Shown here one piece after another: positions 9,329 to 17,530 of a stretch of DNA of 64,000 bases; position 1 is the stretch's first letter, and every line of letters starts with the position of its first letter. The stretch is taken from positions 7,315,894 to 7,379,893 of the forward strand of contig NZ_JAJOZC010000001.1 in assembly GCF_023701695.1 (NCBI RefSeq), written 5' to 3'. The notes beneath the pieces are model-generated. The model was not told the origin of the DNA. It worked only from the letters and a program-made list of their open reading frames with translations, and made no database searches. The translations under genes and the position numbers were made by a program. This DNA comes from Streptomyces sp. RKAG290. GTDB taxonomy: Bacteria > Actinomycetota > Actinomycetes > Streptomycetales > Streptomycetaceae.

Positions 9329-9928
9329 ATGCGACGAAGGACAGGACTGGCCATAGCTGGGGCTGCGGCCCTGGCCTGGGGCGAGTGGTTGAACTGGCGT
9401 TGGTCTCGAGCCCTCGTGGGGCGCAGCGGGGGTGCATCCGTAGCTGTGGTCGTGTTGGGCTTCCGGAATCCCCAACCGACGGCGAACTTCATCAACCGCT
9501 GGCGAGTCCGTGCCGGAGTCCGCTCCGTTGCCGCTGACAACGCGCCAGACACTCGCGTCATCTTCAGTGGTGGTGAGACCAGCAGCTGCGCTGCGGAAGC
9601 CCAGTTGATGGCTGACTACGCGAGGTCGGTATGGGAGTTCGACGGCGTCGTTCTCCTCGAAGACCGAAGTGCGACGACATGGGAGAACATCACGAACGTG
9701 ATCCCCTTGCTTGAGGACGTCGATCGCATCAAGATCGCCTCCCAGCCGGCTCACGCGCTCAAGGCCCGCGCGTACTTGCGGCGGCAGCGCCCTGATCTGG
9801 CTGAGAAGCTCGTGCGCGCGGATGACTACCGGCCGGGCGAGTGGATGGTCGCCAAACCTCTGCTGGCTTTGTACGGTCTCTGGACGCTCCGCGGGCTCAA
9901 GGCCGACGAGCGGAAGATTTCGCAGTGA
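9329..9928 (+). CDS. YdcF/ElyC-like (DUF218) membrane-anchored protein
   Basis: This encodes 199 residues. An N-terminal hydrophobic anchor (TGLAIAGAAALAWGEWL) is followed by a DUF218 core: VAVVVLGFRN, RVIFSGGETSSCAAEAQLM, VVLLEDRSATTWENITN and KIASQPAHALKARAYLRRQ. The SGG, E-x-x-S-x-x-T-x-E-N and late His motifs are those of YdcF/SanA/ElyC proteins, implicated in envelope homeostasis. The chemistry is uncertain. ATG 9329 begins directly after a 175-base gap that holds a short, unassigned GTG frame at 9151. Confidence 0.75.
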   Translation: MRRRTGLAIAGAAALAWGEWLNWRWSRALVGRSGGASVAVVVLGFRNPQPTANFINRWRVRAGVRSVAADNAPDTRVIFSGGETSSCAAEAQLMADYARSVWEFDGVVLLEDRSATTWENITNVIPLLEDVDRIKIASQPAHALKARAYLRRQRPDLAEKLVRADDYRPGEWMVAKPLLALYGLWTLRGLKADERKISQ

Positions 9929-9949
9929 ACAGCTGCTGTCGAGTCGGCC

Positions 9950-10175
9950 TCACACAAGGTAGTTCTTGAGTCGGCGCCAGCAGATGGCGCGCATTCGAGG
10001 GTGCGGGCGGCTTGGCGGATGTCGTCGCGGATCTCCCAGCGGATCCGCAGGCGGCGGACGGCGGAACGGTGCAGGTGGCCAGACGTACTCTCCACGATCC
10101 AGCGTTGAGTGCCGAGCCCCGGAGCCGTGTTCGGTGCCGCGGCGGGCGATCAGCCGCTGCACACCGAGAGTCCGG
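9950..10175 (-). pseudogene. Frame-scrambled C-terminus of an IS5-like transposase
   Basis: Minus-strand pieces in different frames read RLIARRGTEHGSG, then RRLRIRWEIRDDI, then ICWRRLKNYLV with stop at 9950. Together they spell the C-terminal third of a frequent actinomycete IS5-family transposase (ARRG-x-EHG, W-x-RRLRIRWE-x-RDDIH, CAIICWRRLK). At least two frame changes separate the parts, more than in the otherwise intact genes of this window, so this one looks genuinely dead. Confidence 0.65.
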
Positions 10176-10228
10176 GCCGGGCGGCGGTATTTAGGAGCGT
10201 TGCTGGTTCGGGTCCGTAGCCTTGCCGT

Positions 10229-10633
10229 ATGGAGAACGGGATCGACCGCGTGGAGGACGGCTGGGACGTCCGCTCCATGCGCGGAGTGGGCGTCGGCGAG
10301 GTGATGGTCGGCAACACGATGAGGCTGCACATCGGTTCGAACAAGATCGAGGTGTGGGGTCCTGCCGAGCTGACCGCAGCAGGTGAGACGGCTCCCGTGC
10401 ACGCCGGCACTCGGATCAATCTGGGTCGGGTACCGAAGCTGCTTGATCAGGTGGTCGCTGAGGTTCACGCCGGAGATTCAGGCGTTCTGCGGGTGCGCTT
10501 TGCCAGTGGGTGGCGGTTGGACGTTCCGGTGGCCCGTAGCGGCCCTGGCTGGATCGTCGGTCTAGGTGGCCGCTGCTTCCTCAGCTCCGCAGTGGGCGGC
10601 GGTGTGAGGATCTCCACTCCGGGAAAGGCCTGA
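10229..10633 (+). CDS. Hypothetical protein, possibly DUF6188-like
   Basis: This encodes 134 residues, beta-rich with no signal or membrane segment. A repeated strand-turn pattern runs through RGVGVGEVMVGNTMRLHIGS, KIEVWGPAEL and VLRVRFASGWRLDVPVA. The short beta layout with a GW-LDV strand recalls the small DUF6188 proteins of Streptomyces, but I cannot confirm this. It starts at ATG 10229, with no obvious operon partner. Confidence 0.5.
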   Translation: MENGIDRVEDGWDVRSMRGVGVGEVMVGNTMRLHIGSNKIEVWGPAELTAAGETAPVHAGTRINLGRVPKLLDQVVAEVHAGDSGVLRVRFASGWRLDVPVARSGPGWIVGLGGRCFLSSAVGGGVRISTPGKA

Positions 10634-11007
10634 GCGTCATGTCTGGTGCATTGCACCCCTGTATTGCACCCCCGTGTATTGCTCCCTTGAACCGCCCTCG
10701 CGGCGTTACGAGCTCCTATAGCCCGGCGGGGGAGTCGGGCCCGGGCGTTCCGGTAGGGGCCCGTGGTCATTTCGCAGCCGAGATCCTGGAGTCGTTCCGG
10801 CGTCGACGAAATGGGTGGTCGGAGGTGCTGTGCTGGAGGTCATGGTTTCCGGCGCGGCGACACTGCCGGCCACATAGTGCTGCTACCCCGAATTCACGCA
10901 CTCAGAGTCACGACAGTTTCCCTGTGGAAACTGTGTGGTTTGGGCGGGCGATGAGCGGTGAGTCGGGGGATGACACTGTTTTCGAGAACGACAGGGTGTG
11001 AGTGGTT
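10634..11007. other. Intergenic region with short ATTGCACC repeats
   Basis: 374 bases precede the csbD-like gene. Near 10648-10685 the motif TGTATTGCACCCC recurs about three times at 14-16 base spacing (GCATTGCACCCCT, GTATTGCACCCCC, GTGTATTGCTCCC). Further down, 10915-10960 is the likely promoter zone of the stress gene. I looked for a SigB-type GTTT/GGGTAT pair and found no convincing match. Confidence 0.35.
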
Positions 11008-11184
11008 GTGGCTGCGGACGAGAAGGCTCAGGCCAAGGGCGAGCAGGCCGAGGGCAAGGTCAAGAAGGTCGTCGGGGGCGCGGTGGGTAACGAGTCCCTG
11101 AAGGCGGAAGGGCGTGCCGAGGAGTCCAAGGGTGACCTGCGGCAGGCCAAGGAGAAGGCCAAGGACGCCGTCAAGCCCAAGTAG
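11008..11184 (+). CDS. CsbD-family stress protein
   Basis: This encodes 58 residues, nearly all charged and alanine-rich. It shows the CsbD signature of a repeated K-G-x-x-K/E pattern: EKAQAKGEQAEGKVKKVVGG, a central NESLKAEGRAEESKGDLRQ and AKEKAKDAVKPK. CsbD proteins are general stress proteins, SigB-controlled in Bacillus and many actinomycetes, of unknown biochemical role. I chose GTG 11008 (start AADEKAQ) over GTG 11002 because relatives begin with that sequence. A strong terminator follows. Confidence 0.85.
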   Translation: MAADEKAQAKGEQAEGKVKKVVGGAVGNESLKAEGRAEESKGDLRQAKEKAKDAVKPK

Positions 11185-11198
11185 CACCGCACCCCACT

Positions 11199-11233
11199 GA
11201 TCCCGGCAGCCGCTTCCCCTGGCTGCCGGGATC
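11199..11233 (+). terminator. Intrinsic terminator after the csbD-like gene
   Basis: A perfect 13-base stem (GATCCCGGCAGCC with GGCTGCCGGGATC) and a 9-base loop lies 14 bases after the stop codon. It is followed by GGGGCTGTTT, a weak T tract as usual in Streptomyces. Confidence 0.8.
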
Positions 11234-11431
11234 GGGGCTGTTTGCCGACGCTGTCTGCGGCAGGGCGTCGGGCCTTGGCTGTGGAGCTGTCGGTCGCGTC
11301 GACGGGCAGTCCCGGTCGGACCTGCACCGTCTCTTCGAACAGAGGTCCGGCCGCAGGTAGGGTGAGGCGGCGCAGCGGTCCGGCCCGGTCGTGTGTAGCG
11401 AATTCTCTAGGTGCAGAGGTATGGCGAGCGC

Positions 11432-12991
11432 ATGAAGAGACCTGGACGGCTGTGGAAGATACCGGGGCCCGGAAACCGGCTGGCCGCATCGCTCGCCCTG
11501 GCGCGCCCCGCGCGCGGCGACTCCGCGACGCACCTGCTGCGCAGGGCTGCCGGGCACGACGCCGTGTGGCTGGCTGCGGCGACCGTGCTCGGGGCGTCGG
11601 GTGGCAGGAATGCCCGACGGGCCGCGTTGCGCGGCATCGGCTCCGTGGCGATCGTCGCGGTGATCAATCACACGCTGGCCAAACCGGCCGCCCGCAGTGC
11701 TCGTCCCGTCCTTGACGCGTTCCCCGCGCTGTTTCCCCGTCCGAACACCGCCTCCTTGCCCGCCAGCCCCATGGCATCTGCCGCCGCCTTTGCGACGGGA
11801 GTCGTCCTGGAGTCGCCCCGGTACGGGCTCGCCGTGGTGCCGTTCGCCGCAGGCCTCGCCTACGTCCGCGGCCGCGGGGGCCTCGACCACCGGGGGCGTG
11901 CGACGGCCGGGGTGATCGTGGGTGTCGGTGCGGCACTCCTCACCTGCCGCTGGTGGCCGGTGAAACCTGAGGCCGCCGCGGCCGCCGCCCCACCACGCAG
12001 GCCGGCCCCCGCGCTGCCCGACGGCAAAGGCCTCTACCTGGTGGTCAATCCGTCTTCCGGTATCTCCTGGACCAAGGACACCGCCGAGGCACTGCGCATC
12101 CTCCTTCCCGAGGCGACGATCACCGTCTTCGAGCCGGGCGACGATCTCGTGGCACTCCTCGACGAGGCAGCGCTGCGTGCAGTTGCCGACGGCGGGGCGC
12201 TGGGAGTGTGCGGTGGCGACGGAACCGTCAACGCGGGCAGTGCGACGGCTGCCCGCCACCGTGTCCCCCTTGCCGTCTTCCCCGGCGGTACCTTCAACCA
12301 CTTCGCCGTGGACCTCGGCAATCAGACTCTGGAGGACGTCGCCCGAGCGATCCGGGCGGGCGACGCCGTCACAGCGGACGTGGGCCGGGCATCGTCGTTC
12401 GAAAGCCCCGGGATCCGCCCCGCTCAGGAGGCCCCCGGCCGCCTGGCCGACGCCTCCCCGGACGGCGGCAGGCAGCAGGTATTCCTCAACACGTTCAGCA
12501 TCGGCGTCTACTCCGAACTCGTGCACGCCAGGGAGCGGCTGGAGAAGCGGATCGGCAAATGGCCCGCGCTGGCCGTGGGCCTGGCCAAGGTCCTGGCCAC
12601 CGGCAGCCCCCTCTCGGTGATGATCAACGGCCGTCCCCGCACCATCTGGCTGCTCTTCGCGGGTAACGGCATCTACCACCCGGCCGGCTTCGCCCCGACC
12701 TACCGCACACAGCTCGACGACGGCCTGCTCGACGTCCGGGCCGTGGAGGCCGGCACCCCGCTGGCACGCACCCGGCTGCTCCTCGCCGTCCTGACCGGAA
12801 CCCTGCACAACTCCAGGGTGCTGACGACCGCTCAGGTGCGCAGGCTGGAGCTGGAGGTCCTGCGGGGCGAACCGCACTTCGCCTACGACGGCGAGGTGAC
12901 CGACGCCACGTACCAGCGCCTGGTGCTCGACAAGATTCCCAAGGCCGTCACGCTGTACCGCCCCGCCGACCAGGACCAGTGGCTGCGCTGA
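11432..12991 (+). CDS. Diacylglycerol/lipid kinase fused to a degenerate PAP2 phosphatase domain
   Basis: This encodes 519 residues. The C-terminal half is a DAGK-type lipid kinase: VVNPSSG at its start, the nucleotide loop VCGGDGTVNAGS, the substrate strand FPGGTFNHFA, and the distal FNTFSIGVYSELV and FAGNGIYHP segments. It would phosphorylate a diacylglycerol- or polyprenol-like lipid at the membrane. The N-terminal half aligns with PAP2 phosphatases of the common bifunctional Streptomyces proteins, but the catalytic motifs are altered. The expected PSGHSAS is PASPMAS here, and the later G-x-H-Y-P-x-D is replaced by GRGGLDHRGRA. It is probably a kinase with a structural, non-catalytic PAP2 part. 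Start ATG 11432; GTG 11411 is the alternative. Confidence 0.85.
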   Translation: MKRPGRLWKIPGPGNRLAASLALARPARGDSATHLLRRAAGHDAVWLAAATVLGASGGRNARRAALRGIGSVAIVAVINHTLAKPAARSARPVLDAFPALFPRPNTASLPASPMASAAAFATGVVLESPRYGLAVVPFAAGLAYVRGRGGLDHRGRATAGVIVGVGAALLTCRWWPVKPEAAAAAAPPRRPAPALPDGKGLYLVVNPSSGISWTKDTAEALRILLPEATITVFEPGDDLVALLDEAALRAVADGGALGVCGGDGTVNAGSATAARHRVPLAVFPGGTFNHFAVDLGNQTLEDVARAIRAGDAVTADVGRASSFESPGIRPAQEAPGRLADASPDGGRQQVFLNTFSIGVYSELVHARERLEKRIGKWPALAVGLAKVLATGSPLSVMINGRPRTIWLLFAGNGIYHPAGFAPTYRTQLDDGLLDVRAVEAGTPLARTRLLLAVLTGTLHNSRVLTTAQVRRLELEVLRGEPHFAYDGEVTDATYQRLVLDKIPKAVTLYRPADQDQWLR

Positions 12992-13040
12992 CACCGAGTG
13001 GCGCACCGGGACCGTACGTGAGGACCGCAGGTCCCGGACG

Positions 13041-13604
13041 TCAGGTCTGGGTGTTCTCGATTGCCGGGATCAGGAGCCGGAGCAACTTCGTACCGATATC
13101 GCCCGGCTCGTAGCTTGGGTAGTCGCCGTCGCGCGCCGGAACCACGTGCAGGTAGTAGTAGGACCGGCTACCCGTGGTGAAGGCGAACCTCATGGGCTGG
13201 CTCTTGTCGGCCGGGTAGACGGCGAAGGAGTCTCCTGTGCCGATGTTCTGGGGCACCAGGCGCACTCCGGGAGCTTCGATCCCCGCTCGGTAGTCCTCGC
13301 GGCTCACCTGTTCGACGCTCGCGTAGGAGGTCTGGCTGCCCCACGTGCACCCCCAGGGACGCTTGCCGTCAACGGGATCGGGCCGCGTTCCGGCGAAGGT
13401 CTCCGGTGAATCGAAGGCCTGCCGGACATCGTCGGCATTCAGTAACGCGCACGTGCTCACCTTCTTGGGAGCAGCCCCCGCTCCCTCTTCGCTGTCGGTC
13501 GGCGGCCGGCTTGCCGAGCAGCCCCCCATGGCGAGAGCCCCTGCGAGGACCAGCACGCGAACGAAGCCGTGTCTGAGCCGTCGTATCGGCATGACCGTAT
13601 CCAC
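13041..13604 (-). CDS. DUF3558-type lipoprotein
   Basis: This encodes 187 residues. The signal peptide is followed by the lipobox LAMGGC (Cys at about residue 29), so the protein is exported and lipid-anchored. After a Ser/Glu linker, the domain has STCALLNADDVRQAF, GKRPWGCTWG and a C-terminal LLRLLIPAI helix, the pattern of DUF3558 actinobacterial lipoproteins. The function is unknown. GTG 13604 is the best start because AGGAGG lies 5 bases ahead. Confidence 0.8.
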   Translation of the reverse strand: MDTVMPIRRLRHGFVRVLVLAGALAMGGCSASRPPTDSEEGAGAAPKKVSTCALLNADDVRQAFDSPETFAGTRPDPVDGKRPWGCTWGSQTSYASVEQVSREDYRAGIEAPGVRLVPQNIGTGDSFAVYPADKSQPMRFAFTTGSRSYYYLHVVPARDGDYPSYEPGDIGTKLLRLLIPAIENTQT

Positions 13605-14070
13605 CGCATCCTCCTAGGCTTTTCGTTTGGATCATCTGATGGTTGAACGGTGCTGCCGATACTGGAGCGGCGAGCACGGTAGCGATTCCCTGCGTCATCG
13701 CTGACAGACCGGACCAACGTCCCACTGATCCAAGCGAACTGCCAAGGGTACCGCGCCAGTTAGGGGTGGCCTCGTGGGTGGGAAGACGGCCCATGAGGCC
13801 AATGGTGGCCAGCTGGGTCGTGGCGTCCGGTCAAGATCGGCGAGCAACGGCCCGCTGTGCCCGTGCGCCGAAACGGCCGCCCACGCGCTCGTGGTTGCCG
13901 GCTTCGGGCGACGGTCCGAGGCATGCTGGTCGCTGTGGCCGCGGTACCGGACAGGGTGGTACCGGACGCCGTGATTCGGACACGGTGGTACCGGACGCCG
14001 AGATACCGGACACAGTGGGTGCACGGCCGAGGGGCGCCGCCCGCGTCCAGTGACAGGTGAGGGGGAGCAG
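13605..14070. other. Divergent intergenic region
   Basis: 466 bases lie between the divergent lipoprotein and membrane-protein genes. 13620-13930 shows no gene I can support. The right end carries the 15-base tandem repeats listed separately. Confidence 0.4.
13945..14018 (+). repeat. Five tandem copies of a 15-base unit, TACCGGACRCSGTGG-like
   Basis: Copies begin at 13945, 13960, 13975, 13989 and 14004; the third starts TTCGGAC and is one base shorter. The GTACCGGAC cores are nearly invariant and the spacers vary. The array lies 50-125 bases upstream of the GTG start at 14071. It could bind a regulator cooperatively or be simple slippage. Confidence 0.75.
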
Positions 14071-14589
14071 GTGGCGTACGACCGGCGAGCGGAGCTGCCG
14101 CCCGGCGTGGAGGCCGGTGTACTGGCGGACCGCCTGAAAGAGCGCATCTACGCGACCATCACGATGATCGCCGTGGTGGTGGGCCTGTCCTTCGGCGAAG
14201 TGGATTCCCTCGGTGCCTTCGCCACGGTCCTGACAACAGCTCTGGGCCTGTGGCTTGCGGCGTTCGTCGCCGACCAGCAGGCGCACCGCACCGTGCACGG
14301 CCACGTCGCCACCGGCCACGAGCTGCGGCGCATGCTGTACGTCAGCAGCCCGCTGTTGTCCTGCGCCGTGGGCCCGGCCGTGCTGATCGGCCTGGCGGCC
14401 CTGGACGTCCTGTCCCTGGATGCCGCGTTGCTGGCCGCGGCGGGCGTGGCCGTCGTCTCCCTCTTTCTGTGGGGCTGCCTGGGCGGGCTGCGCATGGGAG
14501 GCGGTGTCCTGGCGGGGGTGGTCGCGGGCCTCGCGGACGCGGTGATCGGTGTGGCTGTGGCCCTGGTGAAGGCGGCTGCCGGGCACTGA
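14071..14589 (+). CDS. Four-helix integral membrane protein of unknown function
   Basis: This encodes 172 residues. Predicted membrane segments are ATITMIAVVVGLSF, AFATVLTTALGLWLAAFVA, LLSCAVGPAVLIGLAALDVL and AALLAAAGVAVVSLFLWGCL, with a final hydrophobic GVLAGVVAGLADAVIGVAVA stretch. A charged cytosolic loop DQQAHRTVHGHVATGHELRR lies between helices 2 and 3. Small actinobacterial membrane proteins of this layout are common and uncharacterised. GTG 14071 has GAGGGGGAG at 14059-14067. Confidence 0.7.
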   Translation: MAYDRRAELPPGVEAGVLADRLKERIYATITMIAVVVGLSFGEVDSLGAFATVLTTALGLWLAAFVADQQAHRTVHGHVATGHELRRMLYVSSPLLSCAVGPAVLIGLAALDVLSLDAALLAAAGVAVVSLFLWGCLGGLRMGGGVLAGVVAGLADAVIGVAVALVKAAAGH

Positions 14590-14951
14590 CACGGCGCCGT
14601 TGCCCAAGCCTTCCGTGTTCGTGATGGCCCGGCAGGTGACCGCGTACCACCGGATCGCGTGCCGCCATACGCCCCGCACGCTCCGCCGAACGGTTGATGT
14701 CGCGTCAATTGTCTTGGTAGGGGTATCACTCCGATGGGTTAATGCAGGTGTCTGCATCGATGGGCGCTGATCCATCGAGCCGCCGCGGGCGAGCCTCCCT
14801 CCCGGGACTGAACTCATCCCGTCCGGACGGGCCTCCGTACACCCCCATCTGCCGGCGGCCGGACGTGTTGGCCTGGGCCTGTCCGGAACACCCGTGGATC
14901 GGACACCCAGTCGCTGCTCGGAGAAGGCTTCCGAGTGAGGAGGAACCCCTC
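14590..14951. other. Intergenic region upstream of the IPT/TIG genes
   Basis: 362 bases. An AT-richer patch at 14695-14750 (GCGTCAATTGTCTTGGTAGGGGTATCA) is the likeliest promoter zone for the gene at 14952. No gene or hairpin is supported. Confidence 0.35.
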
Positions 14952-15695
14952 ATGCCCATCAGTCCCAACCAAGGCTCCACCAGCGGCGGAACAACCGTCA
15001 CCATCACCGGCGTGAACCTGGCCGGTGCCACCGCCGTCCACTTCGGGTCCCGGACGGCCACGATCACCGCGAACACCCCGACCTCGATCACCGTCATCGA
15101 CCCCGCGGGCTGCGGTGTCGTCGACGTCAGCGTGACGACCGCAGGAGGGACGAGCAACTCGCTCTCCTTCTTCTACATCAGCCCGCCGATCGCGGTGTCA
15201 CTCGGCTCGGACTCCGGCCCGACCGCGGGCGGCAACACGGTCACCGTCAACGGTTACGGTCTCTCCACAGCCACCGCCGTGTCCTTCGGCTCCAACAGCG
15301 CGACCCCGACGGTCGTCTCGGACAGCCAGCTGTCGGTGGTCGTTCCGGCCGGCAGCTCCAGCGGCTCCGTCGACGTCACCGTCACCACCACCGGGGGCAC
15401 GACCGCTCCGCTCACCTACGCCTACGTCGACGCGCCGACACTGGTCTCGCTCACACCCAGCTCGGGGCCGTCGTCCGGCGGCACGTCGGTGACCGTCAGC
15501 GGCACCGGCCTGGCGTCCACCACGGCCGTCACCTTCGGTGGCGCCGCCGCCTCCTTCGCAGTGCTGAACAGCAGCACGCTGGTGGCCATCACACCGCCCG
15601 GCACCACAGGTCCCGTCAACGTCGTCGTGACCACCGAGGGCGGCAGCGCCACCGCCGTTGACGGCTTCACCTACCTGTCCGGTCCCGGCATCTGA
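14952..15695 (+). CDS. Three-repeat IPT/TIG-domain protein
   Basis: This encodes 247 residues made of three IPT/TIG immunoglobulin-like repeats of about 80 residues. Each opens with SPNQGSTSGGTTVTITG-like sequence (ISPNQGSTSGG, SDSGPTAGGN, TPSSGPSSGG) and continues A-TAVxFG and VDVxVTTxGG. IPT/TIG folds mediate adhesion or carbohydrate/protein binding. No signal peptide or membrane anchor is present, so its location is unclear. GAGGAGG lies 8 bases before ATG 14952. A paralogue follows at 15851, separated by a strong terminator. Confidence 0.85.
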   Translation: MPISPNQGSTSGGTTVTITGVNLAGATAVHFGSRTATITANTPTSITVIDPAGCGVVDVSVTTAGGTSNSLSFFYISPPIAVSLGSDSGPTAGGNTVTVNGYGLSTATAVSFGSNSATPTVVSDSQLSVVVPAGSSSGSVDVTVTTTGGTTAPLTYAYVDAPTLVSLTPSSGPSSGGTSVTVSGTGLASTTAVTFGGAAASFAVLNSSTLVAITPPGTTGPVNVVVTTEGGSATAVDGFTYLSGPGI

Positions 15696-15762
15696 CGGTG
15701 TCTCGGACACTTGGCCGTGCACGGCTCCGGTGAGCTCCGGTCAACCGGCCCGTGCCCAGCGG

Positions 15763-15800
15763 AAGCGGTGCGGGCGCGCATACGTCCGCCCGCACCGCTT
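15763..15800 (+). terminator. Hairpin terminator between the two IPT/TIG genes
   Basis: A perfect 14-base stem (AAGCGGTGCGGGCG with CGCCCGCACCGCTT) and a 10-base loop lies about 67 bases after the first gene's stop. The two paralogues are therefore probably separate transcripts. Confidence 0.75.
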
Positions 15801-15850
15801 TCGTGATCCCCTCGCGGCCCTGCCAGGCCGACCACACCCTTGGAGTCACC

Positions 15851-16609
15851 GTGGCCCCTCCCGTCCTCACCTCGGTCGTACCCAACACGGGCCCGGCGGC
15901 GGGCACCAATCCCGTGACCCTGACCGGAAGCCAGTTCACCGGGGCCACCGCCGTCACGTTCGGATCTGCGGCCGCCCTGTCGTACACGGTCAACACCCCG
16001 TCCACGATCACGGCGACCGTCCCGCCCGGAACCGGCACGGTCAACGTCACGGTGCGCACACCCGCTGGGCTCAGCAACACGATCGCCTACAGCTACGCGC
16101 CCACGCCGGCCCTCAGCGCGATCTCGCCGAACCAGGGCCCGACGTCCGGCGGGACCAGCGTGGTGCTCACCGGTGCCGGCCTCACCGGGGCCACCGCCGT
16201 CAGCTTCGGCGGCACCCCCGCGACCTCCTACACCGTCAACTCCGCAACCCAGGTCACCGCGGTCGCCCCGCCGGGCACCGGCTCCGTCGCGTGCACCGTC
16301 ACCGGTCCCGGCGGCACCAGCAACTCCGTCATCTACACCTACCTGGCGGCGCCGGCGCTCACCGCGCTCTCGCCCGCGCAGGGGCCCACGGGCGCGGGCG
16401 CCGCCGTGACCCTGACGGGCACCGGGCTGACCACGACATTCGCTGTCCACTTCGGCGCCGCGCCGGCGGCCTTCACCGTGGTGTCGGACACGACCGCGAT
16501 CGCGATCGCCCCGGCGGGCCCGGCAGGTTCGGTGCCGGTGAACGTCACGACGTCGGGTGGCAGCAGCAACTCGCTCACCTACCAGCGCGTCGCGCCTCCG
16601 GCGATCTAG
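15851..16609 (+). CDS. Three-repeat IPT/TIG-domain protein, paralogue
   Basis: This encodes 252 residues with three IPT/TIG repeats (VVPNTGPAAGTNPVTLTG, ISPNQGPTSGGTSVVLTG, LSPAQGPTGAGAAVTLTG), each with the ATAVTFG/ATAVSFG strand. It is a close structural partner of the protein at 14952, likely a tandem duplicate. GTG 15851 (APPVLTSVVPN) has TTGGAG eight bases upstream. The in-frame ATG 15752 lies inside the terminator hairpin region and gives an unrelated leader, so I reject it. No secretion signal was seen. Confidence 0.82.
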   Translation: MAPPVLTSVVPNTGPAAGTNPVTLTGSQFTGATAVTFGSAAALSYTVNTPSTITATVPPGTGTVNVTVRTPAGLSNTIAYSYAPTPALSAISPNQGPTSGGTSVVLTGAGLTGATAVSFGGTPATSYTVNSATQVTAVAPPGTGSVACTVTGPGGTSNSVIYTYLAAPALTALSPAQGPTGAGAAVTLTGTGLTTTFAVHFGAAPAAFTVVSDTTAIAIAPAGPAGSVPVNVTTSGGSSNSLTYQRVAPPAI

Positions 16610-16632
16610 TGCCGGACCAGGCAACGTTGCCC

Positions 16633-16711
16633 TGTTGCCCTCACACGGCAATAGCTGCAGCCCTGGACCGGCTGTTGCCCTGACACGGCAAGCGCTGCAC
16701 CCCGGACCGGC
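16633..16711 (+). repeat. Two tandem copies of a 40-base unit
   Basis: TGTTGCCCTCACACGGCAAT and its follow-on GCTGCAGCCCTGGACCGGC repeat at once as TGTTGCCCTGACACGGCAAG plus GCTGCACCCCGGACCGGC, about 85% identical. It lies between the second IPT gene and the convergent phosphatase gene. Each copy contains TTGCC...GGCAA, a small palindrome, so it may act in termination. Confidence 0.75.
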
Positions 16712-16726
16712 TATGGGCGCCCGCGA

Positions 16727-17296
16727 CTACGGCACGTTCCACCCGAGCACGACCGGCAGCTCGTGTTCGTAGCCCAGCGTGTTGATCGTCCCCGGATGCG
16801 GGTGCCCGAACTGTCGTCCGGCCGACGCGTCGAGCCCGAGCCAGCGCGCGGCCAGGACGCGTGACAGGTGGCCGTGCGCAACGACGGCCACGTCGCCCTG
16901 GTCCAGCAGCGGCCGGACCCGGCCGAGGAAGGCGTCGACCCGTACCGTCACCTGCGCGAGGGCCTCGCCGGCGTCGACGCCGTCGCGCCACAGTTCCCAG
17001 CCGGGCTTGAGCTCCTGGATCTGCTCGGCGGTCAGCCCCTCGTAGCGGCCGTAGTCCCACTCGATCAGGTCGGCTTCGGGCTCCGCGCCGCTCAGCCCCG
17101 CCAGTTCGGCGGTCCGTACGGCGCGAGTCAGCGGGCTGCTGTAGACGGCGGCGAACTCCCGTTCGGCCAGCCGAGGCGCGAGCGCACGCGCCGCGTCCTC
17201 TCCCACCTCGGTCAGCGGCAGGTCGGTGCGGCCGGCGTGCCGGCCGGTCCGGCTCCATGCGGTCTCGCCGTGCCTGATCAACACCATTCGGCCCAT
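16727..17296 (-). CDS. Histidine phosphatase superfamily (phosphoglycerate-mutase-like) protein
   Basis: This encodes 189 residues. The catalytic LIRHGETAWSRTGRHAGRTD (RHG motif) opens the protein. The second arginine is in YSSPLTRAVRTAEL, the proton-donor Glu in IEWDYGRYEGL, and the second His in VAVVAHGHLSRVLAARWLGL. All four core residues are kept. The family dephosphorylates sugar phosphates, nucleotides or proteins; this short form is probably a broad phosphatase. ATG 17296 is chosen because the motif begins right after it. Confidence 0.85.
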   Translation of the reverse strand: MGRMVLIRHGETAWSRTGRHAGRTDLPLTEVGEDAARALAPRLAEREFAAVYSSPLTRAVRTAELAGLSGAEPEADLIEWDYGRYEGLTAEQIQELKPGWELWRDGVDAGEALAQVTVRVDAFLGRVRPLLDQGDVAVVAHGHLSRVLAARWLGLDASAGRQFGHPHPGTINTLGYEHELPVVLGWNVP

Positions 17297-17530
17297 GGCT
17301 GGGGACCGTATCTCACATCGAACACAGTGCGAACGTTGCCTGATACGCACAGGCCAGTGGCACGGCATCGGCACTACCGGCCTGCTCCAGTCCATTCGAG
17401 CGAGCCGATGACTCAGGTGGGTCCGCCGGGACCCGCGCCTCCCGCACATGCCGGCAAAAGCGGCCTAGGGTCACGCTCCGAACCGTCACGGCGGATCCCC
17501 GCCTGACGATCAGTCCGAGGAGGCCCTTCA

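Noticed and set aside
11171..13006. 611-codon minus-strand open frame
   Set aside because: Antisense to the lipid kinase gene and contains the csbD terminator; no recognisable domain.
16633..16711. CRISPR-like repeats
   Set aside because: Only two direct copies with no spacer between them and no cas genes; a simple tandem duplication.
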